A stretch of DNA of 64,000 nt from assembly GCA_009760855.2 (NCBI GenBank), contig WPIO01000335.1, forward strand, positions 17,987-81,986, in the 5' to 3' direction. The position numbers were made by a program, and so were the translations under genes. This stretch comes from Cristatella mucedo. Lineage: Eukaryota; Bryozoa; Phylactolaemata; Cristatellidae. Numbering within the stretch: position 1 is the stretch's first letter; each line of letters starts with the position of its first letter. The notes below the pieces were generated by a model. That model searched no databases. It saw nothing but the letters and a program-made list of their open reading frames with translations, and was not told where the DNA came from. Below, one piece after another: positions 34,871 through 48,430 of this stretch.

Positions 34871-36950
34871 TCTAGATATTCCGCGATCTGCTGCGAACAC
34901 GTGCAAAATGAGTTTTTCAACTGCGAAATGCTTAAAACAAGGTGTAGCACTCTGCTGCCAGCCAGTTAACGCTCCGAAAAGCTTTTGAAGTTTCTGTATA
35001 TTTCGTGATCTGGTTTAAACTCGTGCAAAATGAGTTATTCAAGTGCGAAATGCTTAAAGCAAGGTGCAGCACTCTGCTGCCAGCCAGCAAACGCTTCGAC
35101 ATGCAGATTTATAGTTTCTACATATTCCGCGAATTGCTGCTAACTCGTGCAAAATGAGTTATTCCAGTGCGAAATGCTCAAAACAAGGTGCAGCACTCTG
35201 CTGCCAGCCAGAACACACTCCAACGGGCAGATTTGAAGTTTCTAGATATTCTGCGATCTGCTGCCAACACGTGCGAAATGAGTTATTTGAGTGCGAAATG
35301 CTTGAAACAAGGTGCAGCACTCTACTTCCGGCTACCGCACGCTCCGAATAGCAGATTTGAAGTTTCTAGATATTCCGCGATCTGCTGGGAATACGTGCGA
35401 AATGAGTTATTTGAGTGCGAAATGCTTGAAACAAGGTGCAGCACTCTACTGCCAGCTACCACACGCTCCGAAGAGCAGATTTGAAGTTTCTGGATATTTT
35501 GCGATCTGCTGCGAACTCGTGCGAAATGAGTTATTCGAGTGCGAAATGCTTGAAACAAGGTGCAGCACTCTGGTGCCAGCCAGCAAACGTTTCGACATGC
35601 AGATTTGAAGTTTCTAGATATTCCGTGATCTTCTGCTAACTCGTGCGGAATTTGTTATTCGAGTGCCAATTCTCGAAACAAGCTGCAGCACTCTGGTGCA
35701 AGCTGCCGCACGCTCCGAAAAGCAGATTTGAAGTTTATAGATCTTCCACGATCTGCTGCGACATCGTGCGAAGTCTGTTATTCGAGTTCGAAATGCTTGA
35801 AACAAGGTGCAGCACTCTGCTGCCAGCCAGCGTACGCTTTGACATGCTGATTTGACGTTGCTTGACATTCCGCGATCTGCTGCGAACTCGTGCGAAATGA
35901 GTTATTCAAGTGCGAAATGCTTAAAACGAGGTGCAGCACTCAGCTGCCAGCCAGCCCACGCTCGAACTAGCAGATTTAAAGTTTCTGGATATTACGCGAT
36001 CTGCAGCGAACTTGTGCGAAATGAGTTATTTAAGTGCGAAATGCTTGAAACAAGGTGCAGCACTCTGCTGCCAGCCAGCAAACGCTTCGACATGCAGATT
36101 TGAAGTTTCTAGATATTCCGTGATCTGCTGCAAACTCGTGCGAAATGAGTTATTGACTTGCGAAATGCTCAAAACAAGGTGCAGCACTCTGCTGCCCGCC
36201 AGCAGACACTCCAACGAGCAGATTTGAAGTTTCTAGATATTCCGCGATCTGCTGCGAACACGTGCGAAACGAGTTATTTGAGTGCGAAATGCTTGAAACG
36301 AGGTGTAGCACTCTACTTCCGGCTACCGCACGCTCTGAATAGCAGATTTGACGTTTCTAGATATTCCGTGATCTGCTGCAAACTCGTGCGGAATTTGTTA
36401 TTCGAGTGCCAATTCTCGAAACAAGCTGCAGCACTCTGGTGCCAGTTGCCGCACGCTCCGAAAAGCAGATTTGAAGTTTATAGATCTTCCGCGATCTGCT
36501 GCGAACTCGTGAGAAGTGTGTTATTCGAGTGCGAAATGCTGAAAACAAGGTGCAGCACTCTGTTGCCAGCCAGCATACGCTCCGACAAGCAGATTAGAAG
36601 TTTCTAGATTTTCCTCGATCTGCTGCGAACACGTGCAAAATGAGTTTTTTGAGTGAGAAACGCTTGAAACGAGGTGCAGCACTCTACTTCCGGCTACTGT
36701 ACGCTCCGAATACTAGATTTGAAGTTTCTGGATATTCCGCGATTTGCTGCGAACTGGTGCAAAGTAATTTATTCAAGTGCGAAATGCTTAAAGCAAGGTG
36801 CAGCACTCTGCTGCCAGCCAGCACACGCTCCAACGAGCAGATTAAGGGTTTCTAGATATTCCGCGATCTGCTGCGTACAGGTGCAAAATAAGTTATTCAA
36901 CTGCGAAATGCTTGAAACAAGGTGCAGCAATCTGCTACCAGCCAGTACAC
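34871..36950 (+). repeat. Block shared with 7.2-8.3 kb and flanks
   Basis: The stretch 34.87-36.0 kb follows 7.2-8.33 kb in order (offset 27,679 bp), including the HindIII-bearing GAAAAGCTTTTGAAG short monomer near 34,977, ATAGTTTCTACATATTCC near 35,111 and TTGACATGCTGATTTGA near 35,838. After 36.0 kb it resembles 24.4-24.6 and 13.3-13.5 kb, then 17.9-18.3 kb (GAGAAGTGTGTTATTCG, then GAATACTAG). Landmarks stay in 124-bp phase throughout. Confidence 0.75.
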
Positions 36951-39900
36951 GCTACGAGGAGCAGATTTGAAGTTTCTAGATATTCCGCTATATGCTGCAA
37001 ACCTGTGCGAAATGAGTTATTCAACTGCGAAATGCTTGCAACAAAGTGCAGCACTCTTCTTTCAGCCAGCAAACGCTTTGACATGCAGATTTGAAATATC
37101 TAGATATTCAGCGATCCGCTGCGAACAGGTGCAAAATGAGTTATTTAACTGTGCAATGCTTGCAACAAGGTGCAGCACTCTTCTTTGAGCCAGCAAACGC
37201 TTTGTCATGCAGATTTGAAGTTTCTAGATGTTCAGCGATCCGCTGCGAACAGGTGCGAAATGAGTTATTTAAGTGCGAAATGCTTGAAACAAGGTGCAGC
37301 ACTCTACAGCCAGCTACCGCTCGCTGCTATGAGCAGATTTGAAGTTCCTGGATATTCCGCGATTAGCTGCGAACTGGTGCAAAATGAGTTATTCAAGTGC
37401 GAAATGTTTAAAGCAAGGTGCAGCACTCACCTGCCAGCCAGCACACGTTCGACAAGCAGATTTGAAGTTTCTAGATATTCCGCTATATGCTGCAAACTCG
37501 TGCGAAGTGAGTTATTGAATTGCGAAATGCTTAAAACAAGGTGCAGCACTCTGCTGCCCGCCAGCACACACTCCAAAGAGAAGATTAGAAGTTTCTAGAT
37601 ATTCCGCGATCTGCTGCGAACTCGTGCGAAATGAGTTTTTCACTTGCGAAATTCTCAAAACAAGTTGCAGCACTGTGCTGCCCGCCAGCAGACACTCCAA
37701 CGAGGAGATTTGAAGTTTGTAGATATTCCGCGATCTGCTGGTAACACGTGCGAAATGAGTTTTTTGAGTGCGAAATGCTTGAAACAAGGTGCAGCACTCT
37801 GCTGCCAGCCAGCAAACGCTTCGACATGCAGATTTGACGTTTATAGATATTCCGTGATCTGCTGCGAACTCGTGCGGAATTTGTTATTTGAGTGCCGAAT
37901 CTCGAAACAAGGAGCAGCACTCTGGTGCCAGCTACCGCATGCTCCGAAATGCAGATTTGAAGTTTCTGAATATTTTGTGATCTGCTTAAAACTCGTGAAA
38001 AATGAGTTATTCAAGTGCGAAATGCTTAAAGCAAAGTGCAGCACTCTGCTGCCAGCCACCGCACGCTCCGACGAGCAGATTTAAAGTTCATAGATCTTCA
38101 GCGATCTGCTGCGAACTCGTGAGAAGTATGTTATTCGAGTGCGAAATGCTGAAAACAAGGTGCAGCACTCTGCTGCCAGCCAGCATATGCTCCGACAAGC
38201 AGATTTAAAGTTCCTAGATATTCCTCGATCTGCTGCGAACCCGTGCAAAATGAGTTCTTTGAGTGCATAATGCTTGAAACAAGGTGCAGCACTCTACTTC
38301 CGGCAACCGCACTCTCCGAATAGCAGATTTGAAGTTTCTAGATATTCCGCTATATGCTGCAAACCCGTGCGAAATGAGTTATTCAACTGCGAAATGCTTG
38401 CAACAAGGTGCAGCACTCTTCTTTCAGCCAGCAAACGCTTTGACATGCAGATTTGAAGTTTCTAGATGTTCAGCGATCCGCTGTGAACAGGTGCAAAATG
38501 AGTTATTTAACTGTGCAATGCTTGCAACAAGGTGCAGCACTCTTCTTTGAGCCAGCAAACGCTTTGACATGCAGATTTGAAGTTTCTCGATGTTCAGCGA
38601 TCCGCTGCGAACAGGTGCGAAATGAGTTATTTAAGTGCAAAATGCTTGAAACAAGGTGCAGCACTCGACAGCCAGCTACCACTCGCTGCTATGAGCAGAT
38701 TTGAAGTTTCTGGATATTCCGCGATTAGCTGCGAACTGGTGCAAAATGAGTTATTCAAGTGCGAAATGTTTAAAGCAAGGTGCAGCAGTCACCTGCCAGC
38801 CAGCACACGTTCGACAAGCAGATTTGAAGTTTCTAGATATTCCCCTATATGCTGCAAACTCGTGCGAAGTGAGTTATTGAATTGCGAAATGCTTAAAACA
38901 AGGTGCAGCACTCTGCTGCCCGCCAGCACACACTCCAAAGAGAAGATTAGAAGTTTCTAGATATTCCGCGATCTGCAGCGAACTCGTGCGAAATGAGTTT
39001 TTCACTTGCGAAATGCTCAAACCAAGTTGCAGCACTCTGCTGCCCGCCAGCAGACACTCCAACGAGCAGATTTGAAGTTTCTAGATATTCCGCGATCTGC
39101 TGCGAACACGTGCAAAATGAGTTTTTCAACTGCGAAATGCTTAAAACAAGGTGTAGCACTCTGCTGCCAGCCAGTTAACGCTCCGACATGCAGATTTAAC
39201 GTTTATAGATATTCCGTGATCTGCTGCGAACTCGTGCGGAATTTGTTATTTGAGTGCCGAATCTCGAAACGAGGAGCAGCACTCTGGTGCCAGCAACCAC
39301 ATTCTCCAAAAAGCAGATTTGAAGTTTCTGAATATTTCGTGATCTGCTTAAAACTCGTGAAAAATGAGTTATTCAAGTGCGAAATGCTTAAAGCAAGGTG
39401 CAGCACTCTGCTGCCAGCCACCGCATGCTCCAACGAGCAGATTTAAAGTTCATAGATCTTCCGCGATCTACTGCGAACTCGTGAGAAGTATGTTATTCGA
39501 GTGCGAAATGCTGAAAACAAGGTGCAGCACTCTGCTGCCAGCCAGCATATGCTCCGACAAGCAGATTTAAAGTTCCTAGATATTCCTCGATCTGCTGCGA
39601 ACCCGTGCAAAATGAGTTCTTTGAGTGCATAATGCTTGAAACAAGGTGCAGCACTACTTCCGGCAACCGCACTCTCCGAATAGCAGATTTGAAGTTTCTA
39701 GATATTCCGCTATATGCTGCAAACCCGTGCGAAATGAGTTATTCAACTGCGAAATGCTTGCAACAAGGTGCAGCACTCTTCTTTGAGCCAGCAAACGCTT
39801 TGACATGCAGATTTAAGTTTCTAGATGTTCAGCGATCCGCTGCGAACAGGTGCAAAATGAGTTATTTAACTGTGCAATGCTTGCAACAAGGTGCAGCACT

Positions 39901-40500
39901 CTTCTTTTAGCCAGCAAACGCTTTGACATGCAGATTTGAAGTTTCTAGATGTTCAGCGATCCGCTGCGAACAGGTGCGAAATGAGTTATTTAAGTGCGAA
40001 ATGCTTGAAACGAGGTGCAGCACTCTACAGCCAGCTACCGCTCGCTGCTATGAGCAGATTTGAAGTTTCTGGATATTCCGCGATTAGCTGCGAACTGGTG
40101 CAAAATGAGTTGTTCAAGTGCGAAATGTTTAAAGCAAGGTGCAGCAGTCACCTGCCAGCCAGCACACGTTCGACAAGCAGATTTGAAGTTTCTAGATATT
40201 CCGCTATATGCTGCAAACTCGTGCGAAGTGAGTTATTGAATTGCGAAATGCTTAAAACAAGGTGCAGCACTCTGCTGCCCGCCAGCACACACTCCAAAGA
40301 GAAGATTAGAAGTTTCTAGATATTCCGCGATCTGCTGCGAACTCGTGCGAAATGAGTTTTTCACTTGCGAAATGCTCAAACCAAGTTGCAGCACTCTGCT
40401 GCCCGCCAGCAGACACTCCAACGAGCAGATTTGAAGTTTCTAGATATTCCGCGATCTGCTGCGAACACGTGCAAAATGAGTTTTTCAACTGCGAAATGCT
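36951..40500 (+). repeat. 11-monomer HOR (1.36 kb), about 2.6 copies
   Basis: Monomer order repeats at 1,362 bp (36.95-38.31 against 38.31-39.67 kb) and 1,359 bp (38.31 onward against 39.67 onward). Each period holds TTCTTTCAGCC or TTCTTTGAGCC monomers with GATGTTCAGCGATCC, an ACAGCCAGCTACC monomer, CAGCAGTCACCTGCC (CAGCACTCACCTGCC in the first copy), the CACTCCAAAGAGAAG/TTTTTCACTTGCG pair, GAGTGCCGAATCTCG, and GAGAAGTATGTTATTCG. The third copy stops near 40.5 kb, where GAAAAGCTTTTGAAG is found. Confidence 0.82.
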
Positions 40501-42646
40501 TAAAACAAGGTGTAGCACTCTGCTGCCAGCCAATTGACGCTCCGAAAAGCTTTTGAAGTTTCTGTATATTTCGTGATCTGCTTTAAACTCGTGCAAAATG
40601 AGTTATTCAAGTGCGAAATGCTTAAAGCAAGGTGCAGCAATCTGCTGCCAGCCAGCAAACGCTTTGACATGCAGATTTGAAGTTTCTAGATATTCCGCGA
40701 TTTGCTGCGAACTCGTGCAAAATGAGTTATTCCAGTCCGAAATGCTTAAAGCAAGGTGCAGCACTCTGCTCCCAGCTAGTAAATGCTTCGACATACAGAT
40801 TTGAAGTTTCTAGATGTTCAGCGTTCCGCTGCGAACTCGTGCGAAATAAGTTATTGAAGTGCGAACTGCTTGAAACGGGTTGCAGCACTCTGCTGCCATC
40901 CAGCCCACGCTCCAACGAGCAGATTTAAGGTTTCTAGATATTCCGCGATCTGCTGCGAACAGGTGCAAAATGTGTTATTCAACTGCGAAATGCTTGAAAC
41001 AAGGTGCAGCAATCTGCTACCAGCCAGTACACGCTATGAGGAGCACATTTGAAGTTTCTAGATTTTTCGCGATCTGCTGCGAATACGTGTGAAATAAGTT
41101 ATTTGAGTGCGAAATGCTTGAAACAGGTGCAGCACCCTACTGCCAGCTACAGCACGCTCGGAAGAGCAGATTTGAAGTTTCTGGATATTCCACGATCTGC
41201 TGCGAACTCGTGCGAAATTAGTTATTCAAGTGCGAAATGCTTGAAACAAGGTGCAGCACTCTGCTGCCAGCCAGCAAACGCTTCGACATGCAGATTTGAA
41301 GTTTCTAGATATTCCGCTATATGCTGCAAACCTGTGCGAAATGAGTTATTCAACTGCGAAATGCTTGCAACAAAGTGCAGCACTCTTCTTTCAGCCAGCA
41401 AACGCTTTGACATGCAGATGTGAAGTTTCTAGATGTTCAGCGATATGCTGCAAACAGGTGCAAAATGAGTTATTTAACTGTGCAATGCTTGCTACAAGGT
41501 GCAGCACTCTTCTTTGAGCCAGCAAACGCTTTGTCATGCAGATTTGAAGTTTCTAGATGTTCAGCGATCCGTTGCGAACAGGTGCGAAATGAGTTATTTA
41601 AGTGCGAAATGCTTGAAACAAGGTGCAGCACTCTACAGCCAGCTACCGCTCGCTGCTATGAGCAGATTTGAAGTTTCTGGATATTCCGCGATTAGCTGCG
41701 AACTAGTGCAAAATGAGTTATTTAAGTGCGAAATGTTTAAAGCAAGGTGCAGCAGTCACCTGCCAGCAAGCACACGTTCGACAAGCAGATTTAAAGTTTC
41801 TAGATATTCCGCTATATGCTGCAAACTCGTGCGAAGTGAGTTATTGCATTGCGAAATGCTTAAAACAAGGTGCAGCACTCTGCTGCCCGCCAGCACACAC
41901 TCCAAAGAGAAGATTAGAAGTTTCTAGATATTCCGCGATCTGCTGCGAACTCGTGCGAAATGAGTTTTTCACTTGCGAAATGCTCAAACCAAGTTGCAGC
42001 ACTCTGCTGCCCGCCAGCAGACACTCCAACGAGCAGATTTGAAGTTTCTAGATATTCCGCGATCTGCTGGGAACACGTGCGAAATGAGTTTTTTGAGTGC
42101 GAAATGCTTAAAACAAGGTGCAGCCTTCTGCTGCCAGCCAGCAAACGCTTCGACATGCAGATTTAACGTTTATAGATATTCCGTGATCTCGTGCGGAATT
42201 TGTTATTTGAGTGCCGAATCTCGAAACGAGGAGCAGCACTCTGGTGCCAGCAACCGCATGCTCCAAAAAGCAGATTTGAAGTTTCTGAATATTTCGTGAT
42301 CTGCTTAAAACTCGTGAAAAATGAGTTATTCAAGTGCGAAATGCTTAAAGCAAGGTGCAGCACTCTGCTGCCAGCCACCGCACGCTCCGACGAGCAGTAT
42401 TAAAGTTCATAGATCTTCCGCGATCTGCTGCGAACTCGTGAGAAGTATGTTATTCGAGTGCGAAATGCTGAAAACAAGGTGCAGTGCTCTGCTGCCAGCC
42501 AGCATACGCTCCGACAAGCAGATTTAAAGTTCCTAGATATTCCTCGATCTGCTGCGAACCCGTGCAAAATAAGTTATTTGAGTGCGTAATGCTTGAAACA
42601 AGGTGCAGCACTCTACTTCCGGCTACCGCACTCTCCGAATAGCAGA
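40501..42646 (+). repeat. Block recurring at 51.4-53.7 and 59.0-61.3 kb
   Basis: The order matches 51.5-53.7 kb at an offset of 11,038-11,050 bp, and again 59.1-61.3 kb. Landmarks are CAGTCCGAAATGC (40,734), CTGCTCCCAGCTAGTAAATG (40,767), GAAACGGGTTGCAGC (40,871), TTAAGGTTTCTAG (40,925), CTTGAAACAGGTG (41,119), CAGCAGTCACC (41,750) and CAGTGCTCTGC (42,482). It also shares 41.28-42.65 kb with the 11-mer HOR at 36.95-38.33 kb (offset about 4.32 kb). Confidence 0.8.
42160..42272 (+). repeat. 113-bp monomer (10-bp deletion)
   Basis: GATCTGCTGCGAACTCGTGCGG in the sister copy at 53.22 kb is reduced to GATCTCGTGCGG here, a loss of exactly 10 bp. The sister monomer is 123 bp long. Confidence 0.9.
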
Positions 42647-44561
42647 TTTGAAGTTTCTGGATATTCCGCGATTTGCTGCGAACTAGTGCAAAGTGATTTA
42701 TTCAAGTGCGAAATGCTCCAAACAAGGTGCAGCACTCTGCTGCCAGCCAGCCCACGCTCCAACGAGCAGATTTAAAGTTTCTAGATATTCCGCGATCTGC
42801 TGCGAACAGGTGCAAAATGAGTTATTCAACTGCAAAATGCTTAAAACAAGGTGCAGCAATCTGCTACCAGCCAGTACACGCTCCAAGGAGCAGATTTGAA
42901 GTTTGTAGATATTTCGCGATCTCCTGCGAATACGTGCGAAATGAGTTATTTGAGTGCGAAATGCTTGAAACAAAGTGCAGCACTCTAGTGCGAGCTACCG
43001 CACGCTCGGATGAGCAGATTTGAAGTTTCTTAATATTCCACGATTTGCTGCGAACTCGTGCGAAATTAGTTATTCAATTGCGAAATGCTCGAAACAAGGT
43101 GCAGCACTCTGCTGCCAGCTAGCAAACGCTTCGACATGCAGATTTGAAGTTTCTAGATATTCCGCTATATGCTGCAAACTCGTGCGAAATGAGTTTTTCA
43201 ACTACGAAATGCTTGAAACAAGGTGTAGCACTCTGCTGCCAGCCAACGCACACTCCAACGAGCAGATTTGAAGTTTCTAGATATTCCGCGATCTGCTGCG
43301 AACAGGTGCAAAATGAGTTATTCAACTGCGAAATGCTTGCAACAAGGTGCAGCACTCTTCTTTCAGCCAGCAAACGCTTTGACATGCAGATTTGAAGTTT
43401 CTAGACGTTCCGCGATCTGCTGCGAACTTGTGCGACATCAGTTTTTCAAGTGCGACATGCTTGAAACAAGGTGCAGCACTCTGCTGCCAGCCACCGCACG
43501 CTCCGACAAGCAGATTTGAAGTTCAAAGATCTTCCGCGATCCGCTGCGAACTCGTGCGAAGTGTGTTATTCAAGTGCAAAATGCTTAAAGCAAGGTGCAG
43601 CACTCTGCTGCTAGCCAGCACACGTTCGACAAGCAGATTTGAAGTTTCTAGATATTCCGCGATCTGCTGCGAACACGTGCAAAATGAGTTTTTCAACTGC
43701 GAAACTCGTGTAAAATGAGTTATTCAAGTGCGAAATACGTAAAGCAAGGTGCAGCACTCTGCTGCTAGCCAGCAAACGCTTCGAGATGCAGATTTGAAGT
43801 TTCTAGATATTCCGTGATCTGCTGGGAACACGTGCGTAATGAGTTATTCAACTGCAAAATGCTTGTTACAAGGTGCAGCACTCAGGTGCGAGCTGCCGCA
43901 CGCTCCGAAAAGCAGACTTGAAGTTTATAGATCTTCCACGATCTGCTGCGACATCGTGCGAAGTGTGTTATTCGAGTTCGAAAGGCTGACAACAAGGTGC
44001 AGCACTCTGAGGCCAGCCAGCTCACGCTCCGACGTACAGATTTGAAATTTCTAGATATTCCGCAATTTGCTGGGAAAACGTGCGAAATGAGTTATTTGAG
44101 TGCGTAATGCTTGAAACAAGGTGCAGCACTCTACTTCCGGCAACCGCACTCTCCGAATAGCAGATTTTAAGTTTCTGGATATTCCGCGATTTGCTGCGAA
44201 CTGGTGCAAAGTGATTTATTCAAGTGCGAAATGCTCTAAACAAGGTGCAGCACTCTGCTGCCAGCCAGCCCACGCTCCAACGAGCAGATTTAAAGTTTCT
44301 AGATATTCCGCGATCTGATGCGAACACGTGCAAAATGAGTTATTAAACTGCGAAATGCTTGAAACAAGGTGCAGCAATCTGCTGCCAGCTTGTACACGCT
44401 CGGAGGAGCTGATTTGAAGTTTCCAGATATTCCGCGATCTGCTGGGAATACGTGCGAAATGAGTTATTTAAGTGCGAAATGCTTGAAACAAGCTGCAGCA
44501 CTCTGCTGCCAGCCAGTACACGCTCGGAGGAGCTGATTTGAAGTTTCTAGATATTCCGCGA
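42647..44561 (+). repeat. Distant copy of the first 2.1 kb of the window
   Basis: Ordered match to 1-2,130 (see that entry) with two losses: one monomer near 43.34 kb and 91 bp at 43.70 kb. The match ends near 44,561, where GAATACATGCGAAATG replaces GCACTGTGCAAAATG. About 40 kb of other HOR domains separate the two copies, while the start of this block is joined smoothly to 40.5-42.6 kb. Confidence 0.8.
43636..43790 (+). repeat. 155-bp composite monomer (91-bp deletion)
   Basis: CAACTGCGAAACTCGTGTAAAATG joins the GCGAAA of one monomer to the ACTCGTG of the next. In the copy at 1,114-1,359 the same interval is 246 bp, so 91 bp were lost. The join uses the short shared motif GAAACTCG/GCGAAATG, in keeping with slippage between sub-motifs of the monomer. 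Confidence 0.88.
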
Positions 44562-44589
44562 TCTGCTGGGAATACATGCGAAATGAGTT

Positions 44590-47500
44590 ATTTGAGTGCG
44601 AAATGCTTGAAACAAGGTGCAGCACTCTACTGCCAGCTACCGCACGCTCCGAAGAGCAGATTTGAAGTTTCTGGATATTTTGCGATCTGCTGTGAACTCG
44701 TGCGAAATTAGTTATTCGAGTGCGAAATGCTTGAAACAAGGTGCAGCACTCTGCTGCCAGCCAGCAAACGCTTCGACATGCAGAATTGAAGTTTCTAGAT
44801 ATTCCGTGATCTGCTGCTAACTCGTGAGGAATTTGTTATTCGAGTGCTAATTCTCGAAACAAGCTGCAGCACTCTGGTGCCAGCTGCCGCACGCTCCGAA
44901 AAGCAGATTTAAAGTTTATAGATCTTCCACGATCTGCTGCGACATCGTGCGAAGTCTGTTATTCGAGTTCGAAATGCTTGAAACAAGGTGCAGCACTCTG
45001 CTGCCAGCCAGCGTACGCTTTGACATGCTGATTTGAAGTTGCTAGACATTCCGCGATCTGCTGCGAACTCGTGCGAAATGAGTTATTCAAGTGCGAAACG
45101 CTTAAAACGAGGTGCTGCACTCTGCTGCCAGCCAGCCCACGCTCCAACGAGCAGATTTAAAGTTTCTGGATATTACGCGATCTGCAGCGAACTTGTGCGA
45201 AATGAGTTATTTAAGTGCGAAATGCTTGAACAAGGTGCAGCACTCTGCTGCCAGCCAGCAAACGCTTCGACATGCAGATTTGAAGTTTCTAGATATTCCG
45301 TGATCTGCTGCAAACTCGTGCGAATAAAGTTATTGACTTGCGAAATGCTCAAAACAAGGTGCAGCACTCTGCTGCCCGCCAGCAGACACTCCAACGAGCA
45401 GATTTGAAGTTTCAAGATATTCCGCAATCTGCTGCGAACACGTGCGAAATGAGTTATTTGAGTGCGAAATGCTTGAAACAAGGTGCAGCACTCTACTTCG
45501 GGCTACCGCACGCTCCGAATAGCAGATTTGAAGTTTCCAGATATTCCGTGATCTGCTGCAAACTCGTGCAGAATTTGTTATTCGAGTGCCAATTCTCGAA
45601 ACATGGTGCAGCACTCTGGTGCCAGCTACCTCACGCTCCGAAAGCAGATTTGAAGTTTCTGTATATTTCGTGATCTGCTTCAAACTCGTGCAAAATGAGT
45701 TATTCAAGTGCATAATGCTTAAAGCAAGGTGCGGCACTCTGCTGCCAGCCACCGCACGCTCCGACGAGCAGATTTGAAGTTTCTAGATATTCCGCTATAT
45801 GCTGCGAACTCGTGCGAAATGTGTTTTTCGAATCCGAAATGCTACAAACATGGTGCAGCACTCTGCTGCCAGCCAGAACACACTCCAACGAGCAGATTTG
45901 AAGTTTCTAGATATTCTGCGATCTGCTGCCAACACGTGCGAAATGAGTTATTTGAGTGCGAAATGCTTGAAACAAGGTGCAGCACTCTACTTCCGGCTAC
46001 CGCACCCTCCGAATAGCAGATTTGAAGTTTCTGGATATTCCGCTATCTGCTTCGAACTCGTGCGAAATAAGTTATTCAAGAGCGAAGTGCTTAAAACGAG
46101 GTGCAGCACTCTGCTGCCAGCCAGCTCACACTCTGACGAGCAGATTTAAAGTTTCTAAATATTCCGCGATATGCTGTGAACACGTTCGAAATGAGCTATT
46201 TGAGTGCAAAATGCTTGAACCAAGGTGCAGCACTCTACTTCCGGCTACCGCACGCTCCGAATAGCAGATTTGAAGTTTCTAGATATTCTGCGTTCCTCTG
46301 CGAACTCGTGCGAAATGAGTTATTCAAGTGCGAAATGCTTGAAACAAGATGCAGCACTCTGCTGCCAGCCAGTACACGCTCGGAGGAGCTGATTTGAAGT
46401 TTCTAGATATTCCGCGATCTGCTGGTAACACGTGCGAAATGAGTTTTTTGAGTGCGAAATGCTTGAAACAAGGTGCAGCACTCTGCTGCCAGCCAGCAAA
46501 CGCTTCGACATGCAGATTTAACGTTTATAGATATTCCGTGATCTGCTGCGAACTCGTGCGGAATTTGTTATTTGAGTGCCGAATCTCGAAACAAGGAGCA
46601 GCACTCTGGTGCCAGCTACCGCATGCTCCGAAATGCAGATTTGAAGTTTCTGAATATTTCGTGATCTGCTTAAAACTCGTGAAAAATGAGTTATTCAAGT
46701 GCGAAATGGTTAAAGCAAAGTGCAGCACTCTGCTGCCAGCCACCGCACGCTCCGACGAGCAGATTTAAAGTTCATAGATCTTCCGCGATCTGCTGCGAAC
46801 TCGTGAGAAGTATGTTATTCGAGTGCGAAATGCTGAAAACAAGGTGCAGCACTCTGCTGCCAGCCAGCATATGCTCCGACAAGCATATTTAAAGTTCCTA
46901 GATATTCCTCGATCTGCTGCGAACCCGTGCAAAATGAGTTCTTTGAGTGCATAATGCTTGAAATAAGGTGCAGCACTCTACTTCCGGCAACAGCACTCTC
47001 CGAATAGCAGATTTGAAGTTTCTAGATAATCCGCTATATGCTGCAAACCCGTGCGAAATGAGTTATTCAACTGCGAAATGCTTGCAACAAGGTGCAGCAC
47101 TCTTCTTTCAGCCAGCAAACGCTTTGACATGCAGATTTGAAGTTTCTAGATGTTCAGCGATCCGCTGCGAACAGGTGCACAATGAGTTATTTAACTGTGC
47201 AATGCTTGCAACAAGGTGCAGCACTCTTCTTTCAGCCAGCAAACGCTTTGACATGCAGATTTGAAGTTTCTAGATGTTCCGCGTTCCGCTGCGAACAGGT
47301 GCGAAATGAGTTATTTAAGTGCGAAATGCTTGAAACAAGGTGCAGCACTCTACAGCCAGCTACCGCTCGCTGCTATGAGCAGATTTAAAGTTTCTGGATA
47401 TTCCGCGATTAGCTGCGAACTGGTGGAAAATGAGTTATTCAAGTGCGAAATGTTTAAAGCAAGGTGCAGCAGTCACCTGCCAGCCAGCACACGTTCGACA

Positions 47501-48430
47501 AGCAGATTTGAAGTTTCTAGATATTCCGCTATATGCTGCAAACTCGTGCGAAGTGAGTTATTGAATTGCGAAATGCTTAAAACAAGGTGCAGCACTCTGC
47601 TGCCCGCCAGCACACACTCCAAAGAGAAGATTAGAAGTTTCTAGATATTCCGCGATCTGCTGCGAACTCGTGCGAAATGAGTTTTTCACTTGCGAAATGC
47701 TCAAACCAAGTTGCAGCACTCTGCTGCCCGCCAGCAGACACTCCAACGAGCAGATTTGAAGTTTCCAGATATTCCGCGATCTGCTGCGAACACGTGCAAA
47801 ATGAGTTTTTCAACTGCGAAATGCTTAAAACAAGGTGTAGCACTCTGCTGCCAGCTAATTAACGCTCCGAAAAGCTTTTGAAGTTTCTGTATATTTCGTG
47901 ATCTGCTTTAAACTCGTGCAAAATGAGTTATTCAAGTGCGAAATGCTTCAAGCAAGGTGCAGCAATCTGCTGCCAGCCAGCAAACGCTTCGACATGCAGA
48001 TTTGAAGTTTCTAGATATTCCGCGATTTGCTGCGAACTCGTGCAAAATGAGTTATTCCAGTCCGAAATGCTTAAAGCAAGGTGCAGCACTCTGCTCCCAG
48101 CTAGTAAATGCTTCGACATGCAGATTTGAAGTTTCTAGATGTTCAGCGTTCCGCTGCGAACTCGTGCGAAATAAGTTATTGAAGTGCGAACTGCTTGAAA
48201 CGGGTTGCAGCACTCTGCTGCCAGCCAGCCCACTCTCCAACGAGCAGATTTAAGGTTTCTAGATATTCCGCGATCTGCTGCGAACAGGTGCAAAATGTGT
48301 TATTCAACTGCGAAATGCTTGAAACAAGGTGCAGCAATCTGCTACCAGCCAGTACACGCTACGAGGAGCACATTTGAAGTTTCTAGATTTTTCGCGATCT
48401 GCTGCGAATACGTGTGAAATAAGTTATTTG
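44590..48430 (+). repeat. 31-monomer block (3.84 kb), copy 1
   Basis: Tandem with the next block at a constant offset of 3,836 bp (44,617 with 48,453; 45,033 with 48,869; 46,968 with 50,804). The copies are nearly identical and share private variants such as GTGCTGCACTCTGC near 45,112, CTTGAACAAGG near 45,226, GTGCGGCACTC near 45,730, TCGAATCCGAAATGC near 45,828 and CTAGATAATCCGC near 47,023. Confidence 0.88.

Noticed and set aside
40860-40890. Possible CENP-B box at GAAACGGGTTGC
   Set aside because: Only the CGGG part fits. The TTCG half is not present at the required spacing, and the variant occurs in few monomers.
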